DNA of 26,807 nucleotides, from the IMG/VR virus record IMGVR_UViG_3300044692_000080, positions 1-26,807 of that record. One strand, 5' to 3'. The position numbers were made by a program, and so were the translations under genes. The notes beneath the pieces were generated by a model, which was not told where the DNA came from, did not search any database, and was given only the letters and a program-made list of their open reading frames with translations. This document shows positions 1 through 7,550 of the stretch, piece after piece. How positions within the stretch are numbered: the first letter of the stretch is position 1; each line of letters begins with the position of its first letter. This DNA comes from a virus.

Positions 1-2
1 GC

Positions 3-578
3 TTCAGCGATGCAGAGCAAGAGCAGATCGCGCAATATCTCGCAAAGGTCAACGTTGCGGGCCAGCACTTCGCCTACAGCCGCGATATGAGAGCAGCGGG
101 GCTACCTCCACAAATCGAGGAAAGTTTGTTCTCAAAGGTTGGCGATCTCATCACGTGGGGGCGGGAACAGGTCTCCTCGATTGTCTCGACCATGCATGAG
201 ATGTTGACCAACTTTGTCAGTAATCTCAAAGAGGGGAGCAACGTTGCCGAGCAGGTCGATGGCTGGATTGATCGCTATGCCGACTACAAAGCGCCGCAGG
301 TGGCAAATGTCGCCTGGGGAACTGGGGCTAACGATGGCAGCATGCAGGCCATTGAAGACATCATGGAGGCTGCGACAGATCCGAACAGAGCAGAGCCAAT
401 ATCAGTGGAGAGCATGAGGATAAAGGTCGTGCCTGACTATAGTAGCACTGATGAATGCTCAAATTATGCCGGGAAGAGCTACAGCTTCAATGAGTATTTG
501 CAGCTGGGGGTGTCCTGGCCCATGCATCCCAATTGCCGACATAGCATTGAGGTAGTCAAGAAGGATGGTGAAGCATAG
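3..578 (+). CDS. Phage minor head / head morphogenesis protein (MuF/SPP1 gp7-like), C-terminal part
   Basis: The reading frame is open to the left edge of the window, so the gene is truncated 5' and 191 residues of its C-terminal part are visible. The last 50 residues carry the pattern typical of MuF-like head morphogenesis proteins: an acidic segment with Cys ('STDECSNYAGKSY'), then 'P-x-HPNCRHS' just before the end. In this family the Cys/His residues of the C-terminal domain probably bind metal. The proteins sit inside the prohead next to the portal and a few copies enter the capsid. Position before the protease and capsid genes fits, and the portal gene would be expected just outside the window. 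The protein ends in Gly-Glu-Ala, an ending shared by two genes downstream. The family call is by motif and position only. Confidence 0.75.
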   Translation, partial: FSDAEQEQIAQYLAKVNVAGQHFAYSRDMRAAGLPPQIEESLFSKVGDLITWGREQVSSIVSTMHEMLTNFVSNLKEGSNVAEQVDGWIDRYADYKAPQVANVAWGTGANDGSMQAIEDIMEAATDPNRAEPISVESMRIKVVPDYSSTDECSNYAGKSYSFNEYLQLGVSWPMHPNCRHSIEVVKKDGEA

Positions 579-655
579 CTATGGGATATCAACCGCTGCG
601 TCCGATCTTGCCACGTACTCAAGGGCAACACTTGCCAGTAAAAGAGGAGCATCCT

Positions 656-967
656 ATGCAGGCGGAGTGGGATCGAATCGAGGAACCAACGCCAAGCGGC
701 CAAAGTCAGAACACAGAGACCTGCGCTCATCCTCGCCTCTTTGGATTGCCTGATGGCAATTCCTACACGCTGGTTTGTGAATCTTGCACAAAGCGACTTG
801 TCATCAGCTATGGCGCTTTCATCGGTGGCGTTGACGCAAAAGAGTTCTGCCTGACTGCGCTGGTCAAAGAAACGTTCGGCGACGCATGGGGACTCAAGGC
901 CGAACTGCAATGTCGGTGTTCAGCGTGCAAGGCAAAGAGGTATGGGGGAGGTCTGCGGTATGAGTGA
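656..967 (+). CDS. Small Cys-rich phage protein, unknown function
   Basis: Protein of 103 residues that I do not recognise. It has two Cys pairs, 'CESC' near the middle and 'CRCSAC' near the C-terminus, plus an isolated Cys-Ala-His, a layout that could form a zinc ribbon. The start at 656 is chosen because GAGGAG lies 6 nt upstream. An in-frame ATG at 581, two bases after the preceding stop, would add 25 residues and is preceded by a weaker GGTGA; both remain possible. The stop overlaps the next start. It opens a run of five small accessory genes between the minor head gene and the protease gene. Confidence 0.65.
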   Translation: MQAEWDRIEEPTPSGQSQNTETCAHPRLFGLPDGNSYTLVCESCTKRLVISYGAFIGGVDAKEFCLTALVKETFGDAWGLKAELQCRCSACKAKRYGGGLRYE

Positions 968-1454
968 GCAATCATTGAATGAGGCATTGTCCGGGCGTCG
1001 GGTGCGCATTACCAACGATCCTCAGCAACCGCCTACGGCATTCAGTGTCTCTGTCGTGGATGTAAGGACAAGCGAACCGATCCCGAATGTTTACAGGGCT
1101 GTAATCACCATTGACGTTCACGATGCGAACAAAGCAGAGATTTTCTGCTATGAGACCGATGCATCAGGAAAGTTGCTAGTGAAGGATGGCGATGTAGTGA
1201 GATCTACTGTGGAAAGCAACGATCCTGAAGTAGACATCACTGCGTTCGGGGTGAAGCCAGCGCTGGAAAAGCATGATGGCACGCTGGATGAACACGATAC
1301 CATCCATGTCTACTACAATAACTTCGATGGCATAGCGATTTCGGCGGGCGAACCAGTGTGGCTCACTGCAAAGCAAGCACTCTCCTTGTTTGCCTGGTTG
1401 CAACAAGAGCAACCGACGTTAGAGCGATTAGTGAAGACAGAGGGTGAAGCATGA
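960..1454 (+). CDS. Phage protein of unknown function
   Basis: Protein of 164 residues. The ATG at 960 has GGGGGAGG 8 nt upstream and overlaps the end of the previous gene; an in-frame ATG at 942 has no such site. The sequence is acidic and probably mostly beta in its first two thirds ('NVYRAVITIDVHDANKAEIF'), followed by a C-terminal helix rich in Gln and Leu ('ALSLFAWLQQEQPTLERLV'). No catalytic motif is evident. The last residues are Glu-Gly-Glu-Ala, and the stop codon overlaps the next start as ATGA. I cannot assign a function. Confidence 0.7.
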   Translation: MSEQSLNEALSGRRVRITNDPQQPPTAFSVSVVDVRTSEPIPNVYRAVITIDVHDANKAEIFCYETDASGKLLVKDGDVVRSTVESNDPEVDITAFGVKPALEKHDGTLDEHDTIHVYYNNFDGIAISAGEPVWLTAKQALSLFAWLQQEQPTLERLVKTEGEA

Positions 1455-1705
1455 GGGAGCAGACGCTGACTGTTAAACTGGAGATCCATGATGGGGATGT
1501 GACTGATCAGCGTCTTTGGCCGCTGGGTCAAACTGCTATCACCGATGTCGTCCGGGCCAGTTTTGTCGATGGAGAATGGACAATAGCAGGCGAGGTTGGT
1601 AATGTGCCGTTCGCAGGAAGAGCCGAGTATAAACAAGATGCCATCCTGAACTACTTTCGCGCACGGTTAGCAATACCAGAGAAAAGCGCTGGAGGTGAGG
1701 TATGA
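1451..1705 (+). CDS. Small phage protein, unknown function
   Basis: Protein of 84 residues starting on an ATGA overlap with the preceding gene, with GAGGGTGA directly upstream as ribosome binding site. The content is short beta-like stretches (TLTVKLEIHDGD, EWTIAGEVGNVPFAGRAEY) and a short C-terminal helix (AILNYFRARLAI). No Cys and no recognisable motif. It overlaps the next gene by 4 bases, so translation is probably coupled through the whole small-gene block. Function unknown. Confidence 0.65.
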   Translation: MREQTLTVKLEIHDGDVTDQRLWPLGQTAITDVVRASFVDGEWTIAGEVGNVPFAGRAEYKQDAILNYFRARLAIPEKSAGGEV

Positions 1706-2100
1706 GCGGCGGACATTGGGGATATCTCAGGACGCAATTAGAAGAGCGGGCAGGTCAGCCACTCAATGAGGTGTGGCGTTTGCTTGGCGAGATTGAACAC
1801 GAACTGGATTGGGGCATCTGCTGTGATACCTGCTATGACTGCGCAAAGATACGTGTTATTAATGCGCTTGAGGCATATTTCGATAGTGGCGCAACTTCTG
1901 TAGTGGACTCACTGCGTATCCTGAGAGATTCAGAGCCAGAATGTGAACGATGTAAGAAATGGCGCGAACAACGTAACACGCCACGAGAGCTTCAACCTCG
2001 TCAGTCAGCGACGGTAGAGACCATTGTAAACGGCAAGAAGTACAGAGGCGTCGCATATGCGGTAGAGGAGGGGATATCGCTAAAGGAAGGTGAAGCATGA
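1702..2100 (+). CDS. 'MSGGHW'-type small phage protein with Cys motifs
   Basis: Protein of 132 residues beginning MSGGHWGY, an N-terminus I recognise from a widespread small phage protein family ('MSGGHxxY') without known function. Residues about 39-47 carry CCDTCYDC and a second pair, CERC, follows near residue 75, so a metal-binding site is likely. The C-terminal 30 residues look like a separate short beta segment (TVETIVNGKKYRGVAY). The start overlaps the previous stop, with GGAGGTGAGG upstream as ribosome binding site, and the protein ends Glu-Gly-Glu-Ala. Confidence 0.7.
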   Translation: MSGGHWGYLRTQLEERAGQPLNEVWRLLGEIEHELDWGICCDTCYDCAKIRVINALEAYFDSGATSVVDSLRILRDSEPECERCKKWREQRNTPRELQPRQSATVETIVNGKKYRGVAYAVEEGISLKEGEA

Positions 2101-2372
2101 AAGTAAAAAATCTAAAAGCTGATGGCTGGTGCCCTGGCTGCCTGAAAGCAAAGGGCTATACCTATAATCTCGCCCATAGCAACGATCCTAACGCAGTGGA
2201 ATTGCCAGAAACATGCTCATGTGATGGCGCTGTTCCTGCCTTGCCTGCCAACGCCCCTACTGTTGTTGTGCATGGCGCTGTTCCTGAAGAGGTGCTGCGC
2301 GAAATGGTGCGCAAGATGGTCGCTGAATCACTGGCAGAAGTGAAGAATGTCAAGGAGGTGCCGCTTGACTAA
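2097..2372 (+). CDS. Small zinc-ribbon-like phage protein
   Basis: Protein of 91 residues. The N-terminal half has CPGC near residue 12 and CSC near residue 40, a spacing compatible with a small zinc ribbon, though only three Cys are clear. The C-terminal half has an Ala/Pro linker and an amphipathic helix (VPEEVLREMVRKMVAESLAEV) that might mediate oligomerisation. AAGGAAGGTGA precedes the ATGA overlap start. Its stop overlaps the start of the protease gene by 8 bases, so the accessory genes are translationally linked to essential head genes. Confidence 0.65.
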   Translation: MKVKNLKADGWCPGCLKAKGYTYNLAHSNDPNAVELPETCSCDGAVPALPANAPTVVVHGAVPEEVLREMVRKMVAESLAEVKNVKEVPLD

Positions 2373-4125
2373 GACCCTTGAAGCGCTGTTACAAGCCTAT
2401 GAATCACTTACCAAAGCAGAGCGCGATGCGATCCCTTTGGAAGACTTCGCGTGGCCAGAGGAGCGCAAATATCCCATCGATACCCAGGATCACCTTGATA
2501 GCGCGGCCACTCTCATTGGTCATGCACCCGATGCAATGCAGCCAAAGATCAAAGCACGCGCTATCCGCATTGCGAAACGCAAAGGATTTACGCTGCCTGA
2601 TGCATGGAAAGACGAGGGCGGCGATGACGACGGGAAGAAAGAGGAATCGGGGCGATGGGATAGACTCAAAGCAATCTCCAGGATGAATACTATTGCAGAG
2701 ATGGAGGCGGCGCGGCCTCGTCAGAAGATAGGCACCCTACCTATTTGCTGGCTGGAATACAATGCCCGTAGCCTGAACGGGCGGATCTACCCAAAGGCGA
2801 CGTGTGATGCCATCTTCAGAGCTGCGCAACGCAAGCTCGCCGATCCCAACGCATTGCCGCCGACTACCTTCGTTAGCCATGAAGCGGCCAATGGGAACGT
2901 CAACACGGCCCTGGTTGGCGCTCCGGTAAAGGTGTGGCAGGAAGGTAGCAAGTTCTGGGCACACATCGATATCGCTGATACCAGTACGGCTCACGACATC
3001 CTGGGCCTGGTCGAAGGGAAATATTTGCGCTCCGGGTCTATGCGTGTCCAGGGCGTCGAGTTGATGCATGATCGCAACTACGATCTGCCAATTGTGGTTG
3101 TGCAAGAGGGGGTAGAACCTGAGTTCTTAGGGATAGACTTAACAACGCGGCCAGGGCTGGTAGAGATTGCCAGGATACCTCAAGTGTTGTACGAGTCTGA
3201 CGGGCAAGCGCCGTATGTTGAATGCCTTGACTTCGAGGTATTGCCACTTGAGAAAGAGGAGACTTCTATCACGATGAACATTGCAGTTGATGGCCGCGTC
3301 TTAGCAAAAGAAGTGACGACGATCCTTGAGCAAATCAAGCAAGCGTCGGGCCACCGTAGCACACCGACTTCTGAAGCGATGACACCGGATCGCCAAGCGC
3401 ATCAGCGTGCGCACGATCATATCGCTGGTGTCCTGGATGAGTGCCTTCAGCCCATGCACGGCACTGAATCTGCCCGGCTGCGGGCGCTGGTCGAGGCAGA
3501 GCTAACCGAAGCTGGTCGGGCATTGGCAATGAAGCACGCAAAGCGCTTGGCTGCGGCCCATGACGAGGCGGCGAGGCAGTGTGGGATGGAGTGTGAGGGC
3601 TGCTACAACGATGTACTAGGCATGCCGCTGGACCCGGATAACGACGGGGATAGCATCGGCCATGATACCGATAATGATAATGAGTCCGCTCAGAAAGGAC
3701 AGGACGACATGACGGAAGAGCAGATGCTTGAGTTCCTCAAAGCAAAAGGATTCAACATCACGAAGCCGAAGACGATGCAGGAAGAATTGGAAGAGCTGCG
3801 CACTAAAGTTGCAGCGCTGGAAGAGGGCCGCCTCAGTGAGGCTCCGCAGCGACAGACGCAGGCACCCAGCGCATTGACTGAGGCGGCGGCCAGCGACTAC
3901 CAACCCGAACAGTTGTACATGGAAGGCGATTATCTCAAAGGGCCGCTGGCGCCTCGTAACTGGCGAGCGTTGGCTGATCCGCGTGTGCCCTGGCCAAAGG
4001 ATGTCGATCCTGCCGCTGCACTCAAGGAATTGTCGCCCTTCTTGGCATATCGGCTCAACATGGAAGAGGCGCATGCACGTGGCCGCGACATCTCCATGTA
4101 TATCGGCGAGTATGAACAGGTATAA
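2365..4125 (+). CDS. Prohead protease-scaffold fusion with DUF6582-like N-terminus
   Basis: Protein of 586 residues from a TTG start. The TTG is chosen because AAGGAGG ends 7 nt before it; the in-frame ATG at 2347 lies upstream of that site. Three regions are visible. Residues about 20-75 resemble DUF6582 ('FAWPEERKYPI...H'), found in phage structural genes. Residues about 110-290 resemble phage prohead proteases of the T4 gp21 type: 'NGRIYP', a candidate catalytic His near 172 in 'SHEA', and candidate Ser 223/225 in 'LRSGSMRV'. Residues about 300-586 are charged, with a coiled coil near 455-490, like a scaffold. The Asp-rich stretch near 425 (DPDNDGDS..DTDND) may bind divalent ions. Such proteases cut scaffold and capsid protein during maturation. 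Individual catalytic residues are inferred. Confidence 0.75.
   Translation: MTKTLEALLQAYESLTKAERDAIPLEDFAWPEERKYPIDTQDHLDSAATLIGHAPDAMQPKIKARAIRIAKRKGFTLPDAWKDEGGDDDGKKEESGRWDRLKAISRMNTIAEMEAARPRQKIGTLPICWLEYNARSLNGRIYPKATCDAIFRAAQRKLADPNALPPTTFVSHEAANGNVNTALVGAPVKVWQEGSKFWAHIDIADTSTAHDILGLVEGKYLRSGSMRVQGVELMHDRNYDLPIVVVQEGVEPEFLGIDLTTRPGLVEIARIPQVLYESDGQAPYVECLDFEVLPLEKEETSITMNIAVDGRVLAKEVTTILEQIKQASGHRSTPTSEAMTPDRQAHQRAHDHIAGVLDECLQPMHGTESARLRALVEAELTEAGRALAMKHAKRLAAAHDEAARQCGMECEGCYNDVLGMPLDPDNDGDSIGHDTDNDNESAQKGQDDMTEEQMLEFLKAKGFNITKPKTMQEELEELRTKVAALEEGRLSEAPQRQTQAPSALTEAAASDYQPEQLYMEGDYLKGPLAPRNWRALADPRVPWPKDVDPAAALKELSPFLAYRLNMEEAHARGRDISMYIGEYEQV
3709..4125 (+). CDS. Possible separately translated scaffold from an internal start
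   Basis: An in-frame ATG at 3709 within the protease gene has AAAGGA 9 nt upstream and would give a 138-residue protein that starts MTEEQML, contains the coiled coil (EELEELRTKVAALEEG) and shares the C-terminus of the long protein. Nested scaffold genes inside protease genes are well known, as in lambda C/Nu3. Another candidate internal start is 3274 (MNIAVDGR), with AGAGGAG about 11 nt upstream. This is inference from start context only. Confidence 0.35.
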   Translation: MTEEQMLEFLKAKGFNITKPKTMQEELEELRTKVAALEEGRLSEAPQRQTQAPSALTEAAASDYQPEQLYMEGDYLKGPLAPRNWRALADPRVPWPKDVDPAAALKELSPFLAYRLNMEEAHARGRDISMYIGEYEQV

Positions 4126-4128
4126 GCA

Positions 4129-4320
4129 ATGAGAATAGAGCAACGTATTGAATGCAACACCACAGAGAAGCTCCTTGCGCGTGTCACGGTGGAAGGAATC
4201 AAACTCTGGTGCGCTCAACATAAGCGCGAAGAACTCGTCACCTGGGAGCAGCTGGATACGTTGCGCGACTCATTGTTTGAAATCATTGCAAGCAATCAGA
4301 CCGCGATCATTTCACACTAA
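4129..4320 (+). CDS. Small protein of unknown function before the capsid gene
   Basis: Protein of 63 residues, probably mostly helical (GIKLWCAQHK, TWEQLDTLRDSLFEII). The start is 3 nt after the protease-scaffold stop; only a weak AGG precedes it, so coupling to upstream translation is likely. No known family recognised. The last codons overlap the -35 element of a predicted promoter for the capsid gene. Confidence 0.55.
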   Translation: MRIEQRIECNTTEKLLARVTVEGIKLWCAQHKREELVTWEQLDTLRDSLFEIIASNQTAIISH

Positions 4321-4338
4321 ACAAAAATCTGTTATAGT
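4311..4338 (+). promoter_or_regulatory. Sigma70-type promoter upstream of the capsid gene
   Basis: TTCACA (5 of 6 matches to TTGACA) and TATAGT (5 of 6 matches to TATAAT) are separated by 16 bp. This is the best promoter-like sequence I found in the late region. It would start a transcript near 4345, about 100 nt before the capsid start, allowing extra transcription of the most abundant structural gene. The prediction is by consensus match only, and host sigma factor preferences are unknown. Confidence 0.55.
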
Positions 4339-4380
4339 AGAGAAAACATAAGCGCAAGACGCTCAGGCAGAACCCTTTGA

Positions 4381-4411
4381 GGTCAGTCCATTCAATTGGA
4401 TTGGCCTTTTT
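4381..4411 (+). terminator. Terminator-like hairpin in the capsid-gene leader
   Basis: GGTCAGTCCA (4381-4390) pairs with TGGATTGGCC (4397-4406) over 10 bp including two G-T wobbles, around the loop TTCAAT, and is followed directly by TTTTT. This is the classic intrinsic terminator layout. It lies between the predicted promoter at 4311-4338 and the capsid gene, so it would either end the upstream operon or act as an attenuator in the capsid leader. Confidence 0.6.
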
Positions 4412-4422
4412 GTTGCCAATCC
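4398..4422 (+). promoter_or_regulatory. Alternative hairpin overlapping the terminator (possible antiterminator)
   Basis: GGATTGGC (4398-4405) is the exact reverse complement of GCCAATCC (4415-4422), with a 9-nt loop that contains the T run. The left arm is the right arm of the terminator hairpin at 4381-4406, so the two structures cannot form together. This could be a switch that lets RNA polymerase read into the capsid gene, or an mRNA-stabilising hairpin in the 5' leader. The pairing is seen directly; the role is inference. Confidence 0.4.
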
Positions 4423-4442
4423 TCACCAAAGAGGTTGACACA

Positions 4443-5888
4443 ATGGCAACTCTCAAGCAAATTCAGGAGACGTTGAGCCAGTCGTCGGGCGCGCAATACT
4501 TATATCAGCCAACGATTGACCGTGCGTTGATTACGCTCCTGCGCCGTTTCACTGCGACCCGTATGCTCATTCCCCGTCGCACGTGGAACACTCCGCGCTA
4601 CATCTTCAATAAAAGGTCTGGCTACCCAGTGCCCCAGGCGACCACTGAAGCGCCACCGACGACCGGAACCGGTTCAGTGGCCGCGACTAGCTCCGTCTAT
4701 AATCAGGTCAGCTTCCCTGTCAAACACTGGCAGGTCAACCTTGATCTGGCGAAATTTAGCATCCAGACCGCTCGCGTCAATGGTGATCTGATGTCTCTCG
4801 AATTGCAAGCAGCCAGTGAAGCAGCTGTATGGTTCGAGGAGGCACTCAATTTCTATGGCTCCAGTGGGGCCACGCTCAATACCCTTCGCCCGCAGTGGGA
4901 CGGCATGGATTTGCTGATGGCGAGCGGCAATAAGATCATTGCCAACTCCACTCCATCCATTGCCCTGCTCGACGCGCTGATCGATTCAGTGAAGCGTGCT
5001 ATGGGGAGCACTCTTGTTGGTAAATATGCATTTGTATTGACCCCTGAACTGCATAGCGCCTTCTCTCGCCTGTTTGTGCAGTATGAGCGCTATATGGGCC
5101 GAACGACGGTCTACCCACGCGACGACCGGGGCCAGATCAACGGTCAGGTCGGTGATAATGTCAACTATCCCGATGCTGGCGTCGAGGTTCCGACGTATCG
5201 CGGCATTCCGTTCTACGAGTCCAGCTTCTTAACCTCGCTCGGCACGATGACCAGCGTATCAGCAAGTGCTACTGGCTCTGATGGCGTTATCCCTGCTGGC
5301 ACCTACTACTACAGCGTTGAGGTCGTCACTGACTTCGGTATCTCGCTCGCTGCGGAAACGACACAGGTTACAGTGTCTGCCAACAACCACGTCGCTTTGA
5401 GCTGGTCAACCCCGTCGATCACCGATGCGCTGGGCAACGTCCGTCAAAACCTGCTCTTCCGTATCCATCGCACGGCGACAAACGGTGCTGTGGGCACTGA
5501 GACGCTGTATGCAGTAGTTTCGGCGCGGGATCTCAACTCGGATGCCGCGATCACCAGCTGGACCGATACTGGCGCGGTCGTTGACCCCACTGCTAACGGA
5601 TCTACTGCTATGGCTGTAACCGTTGCGACTAGCAACGGTAGCGTCGCGATCCCTGATGGGGTGACACCGCCTCGCCTGGACAGCGTGAATGGGCATACCT
5701 CGCAAGACATCTTCCTCATGCCTCGCGACCCCGACGTGATGGTAACTGCCTGCGTCAATGAGATGCAGACCGTTCCTCTCGCGTTGGTAAATGCCCGTAC
5801 GCAACAGGTTGCACTGTTGGGTGATGAGGTGCTAGCGGTGCGAGGGCCGAACTTCCTCGCCAAAGCCGGTAACGTCTACGTTGCCTAG
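4443..5888 (+). CDS. Major capsid protein, HK97-like fold with Ig/Fn3-like insertion
   Basis: Protein of 481 residues. The start at 4443 follows AAAGAGG at 9 nt; an in-frame ATG at 4377 lies upstream of the terminator hairpin and is unlikely. Its place after the protease-scaffold gene and before decoration and connector genes identifies it as the major capsid protein. No long N-terminal delta region is present, consistent with a separate scaffold. Residues about 1-265 and 410-481 look like one capsid fold ('RGIPFYESSF' before the insert; 'DIFLMPRDPDVMVT' and 'VRGPNFLAKAGNVYVA' after it). Between them, about residues 267-400, is an Ig/Fn3-like module ('PAGTYYYSVEVVTDFG', 'FRIHRT', 'SWTDTG') of the type common on phage surfaces. 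The fold call is from position and style, not from a search. Confidence 0.8.
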   Translation: MATLKQIQETLSQSSGAQYLYQPTIDRALITLLRRFTATRMLIPRRTWNTPRYIFNKRSGYPVPQATTEAPPTTGTGSVAATSSVYNQVSFPVKHWQVNLDLAKFSIQTARVNGDLMSLELQAASEAAVWFEEALNFYGSSGATLNTLRPQWDGMDLLMASGNKIIANSTPSIALLDALIDSVKRAMGSTLVGKYAFVLTPELHSAFSRLFVQYERYMGRTTVYPRDDRGQINGQVGDNVNYPDAGVEVPTYRGIPFYESSFLTSLGTMTSVSASATGSDGVIPAGTYYYSVEVVTDFGISLAAETTQVTVSANNHVALSWSTPSITDALGNVRQNLLFRIHRTATNGAVGTETLYAVVSARDLNSDAAITSWTDTGAVVDPTANGSTAMAVTVATSNGSVAIPDGVTPPRLDSVNGHTSQDIFLMPRDPDVMVTACVNEMQTVPLALVNARTQQVALLGDEVLAVRGPNFLAKAGNVYVA

Positions 5889-5912
5889 TCGAGCAGAGAG
5901 GAGTATACGGAC

Positions 5913-6335
5913 ATGGCGTTACCAACCACACAGCCTACTGATGGCAATGGCCGCACCGTCTCATGGATTGGGTGGGATGCAGCGGGTGGTCAGTTCGTTG
6001 TCCCAAAAGCCGGGGCGGGCGCAGCCGCTTCGGGACAACAGTTTGCCTATGGCGCGCTCTCTATGCAGCAAGAGGGCTACTCGTACAAGAACATCACCAC
6101 AGCAACAACAACAGTGGTGAAAAGTGGTGCTGGTGTGCTGCATAGCATTGTGATCAATAAGCCTGGTACTACTGATACGCTGACCATCTATGACAACACA
6201 TCTGGCTCCGGCACCAAGATCGGGACGATCACAGTTTCGGGCAGCACGCCCTATGTCTTCGATGTGGCATTTGGCACAGGGCTGACCATCGTGAGCGGTG
6301 GGACTGCCGGTGACTATACCGTCTCGTACCGTTAG
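5913..6335 (+). CDS. Probable capsid decoration / minor head protein
   Basis: Protein of 140 residues with GAGAGGAG 9 nt before the start. The N-terminal 45 residues are Gly/Ala-rich and probably extended. The C-terminal 85 residues form a Thr/Gly-rich beta pattern ('VLHSIVINKPGTTDTLTIYDN', 'KIGTITV') that I associate with small phage beta-sandwich domains on decoration proteins. Position immediately after the capsid gene supports a head decoration role. It has no signal peptide or membrane segment. Confidence 0.6.
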   Translation: MALPTTQPTDGNGRTVSWIGWDAAGGQFVVPKAGAGAAASGQQFAYGALSMQQEGYSYKNITTATTTVVKSGAGVLHSIVINKPGTTDTLTIYDNTSGSGTKIGTITVSGSTPYVFDVAFGTGLTIVSGGTAGDYTVSYR

Positions 6336-6349
6336 GAGAGTCTACGTCG

Positions 6350-6613
6350 ATGATCTTGCTCATCAGCCAGAAGCAACATGATATCGTTGCCGTGACAACA
6401 GCCTTTTCAGGGCTACCGACGCGGTTCTATGCTGTCGAGAATCATCACGTGATCCTTGACGGCTTGCCTGATGACGTGTTGCGTCATGACGCTGATGAGC
6501 TATTGGCTATTCCGAGTGGACCATATCGCATGCCAACGCCAGCAGAGCAAGAACAATTTGCGTGTGCGCAGCAAGCGAAGGGGATGATACAGGAGGGACG
6601 CGACGATGCCTAG
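6350..6613 (+). CDS. Small head-region protein, unknown function
   Basis: Protein of 87 residues with AGGAGAG 9 nt upstream. A beta-rich N-terminus (MILLISQ...AVTTAF...FYAVENHHVILDGL) is followed by 'DADELLAIPSGPYRMPTPAEQEQF'. Such short proteins with a C-terminal 'P-x-P-x-E' tail often sit between decoration and connector genes, with no assigned role. It overlaps the connector gene by 8 bases, suggesting coupled translation. Confidence 0.6.
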   Translation: MILLISQKQHDIVAVTTAFSGLPTRFYAVENHHVILDGLPDDVLRHDADELLAIPSGPYRMPTPAEQEQFACAQQAKGMIQEGRDDA

Positions 6614-7550
6614 ACTGTATCTCACGCCAACGCAATTCACGAGCTATCCACAGGCCATCACCTTTGCTGGCCAGGTAGCGCAGCTCACCGCGATCAGTGG
6701 CGCGATGGACATGTTGCTGGCCAGAGCTTCACGCCGCGTGGACAACTACGCTCGCAAGCGCATTGTGCGGCCTGGCGCGACGACGATAGGCACTGGCGGC
6801 ATCTCTCAAGGGGGAACATCGCTACCAGTGGCTAGCACGCTTGGCTTTGACAATGGGCAAGAGCAGGCGGTTATCATCGGCACCGGGGGAACACAGGAGA
6901 TCGTACCTATTCTGCCCGGCGGCGTGCAGGTCTCATCCTGGTCATCGCCGTATCCTGGGACGCTGACGCTGGCCAGCGGTGTCCTCTACAGCCATAGTAC
7001 AGGTGAGGCGGTCACTGGCTGCTACCAGGAAGTAAGCACCGTTGGTAGCTCTGGGAGTAGCGATGTGTACAGTGAATCCTTGTTGGCTCTTAACCAGGCG
7101 GCGCAGCTCGCGCAGGCCCACGCACCATCCTTCGATACGTCGGGACTCACAAGGATCATCTTTCTCAAGTGCTATCCTATCGTGCCGCCAATACTCAAAA
7201 TGGAACATATGCTCCCCATTGATAGCCAGTACTCAACACTGAACGCGTCGGAAGTCGGCATTCAGACGGCTGCGGGCTATCTTCGTCTGCCTATTGGTAG
7301 CTTCGTTCTTCCTGAAGGCTTGTTTCGCACGACGTACAAAGCAGGCTTCGCTTCGGCTCCTGACGACATCATGGACGCGACGGCATGGTATGCCGCTGAT
7401 GAACTGCAAACGATGCTGAGTCAGGGAGCCTATCAGGTCCAAATGGGCAAGCGGAATGTACGCTATGGCAACGGCAATCAGATCAAATCTAGCTACCAGC
7501 TCAAAGCTGAAGACATCATCGACTCAGGCAACTATCGGAGGCGCACATGA
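6606..7550 (+). CDS. Probable head-tail connector (gp6/gp15-type) with a beta-rich insert
   Basis: Protein of 314 residues, with GGAGGG 8 nt before the ATG. N-terminal helices (about residues 25-56: 'ISGAMDMLLARASRRVDNYARKR') and C-terminal helices ('APDDIMDATAWYAADELQTMLSQGAYQVQMGKR', shown here in outline) resemble the helical bundle of ring-forming connectors that bind under the portal. The middle, about residues 57-240, is Gly/Ser-rich and beta-like, making the protein longer than the usual 100-200 residues of the family. Its place between capsid and head-closure genes supports the call. Function is inferred from order plus helix pattern. Confidence 0.6.
   Translation: MPRLYLTPTQFTSYPQAITFAGQVAQLTAISGAMDMLLARASRRVDNYARKRIVRPGATTIGTGGISQGGTSLPVASTLGFDNGQEQAVIIGTGGTQEIVPILPGGVQVSSWSSPYPGTLTLASGVLYSHSTGEAVTGCYQEVSTVGSSGSSDVYSESLLALNQAAQLAQAHAPSFDTSGLTRIIFLKCYPIVPPILKMEHMLPIDSQYSTLNASEVGIQTAAGYLRLPIGSFVLPEGLFRTTYKAGFASAPDDIMDATAWYAADELQTMLSQGAYQVQMGKRNVRYGNGNQIKSSYQLKAEDIIDSGNYRRRT

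Noticed and set aside
3616-4221. 201-codon minus-strand frame opposite the scaffold region
   Set aside because: The plus-strand scaffold gene and the following small gene cover it, and no start context supports it.
4377-4442. Longer start of the capsid protein at 4377
   Set aside because: It would translate through the terminator hairpin and lacks a ribosome binding site; the ATG at 4443 has AAAGAGG upstream.
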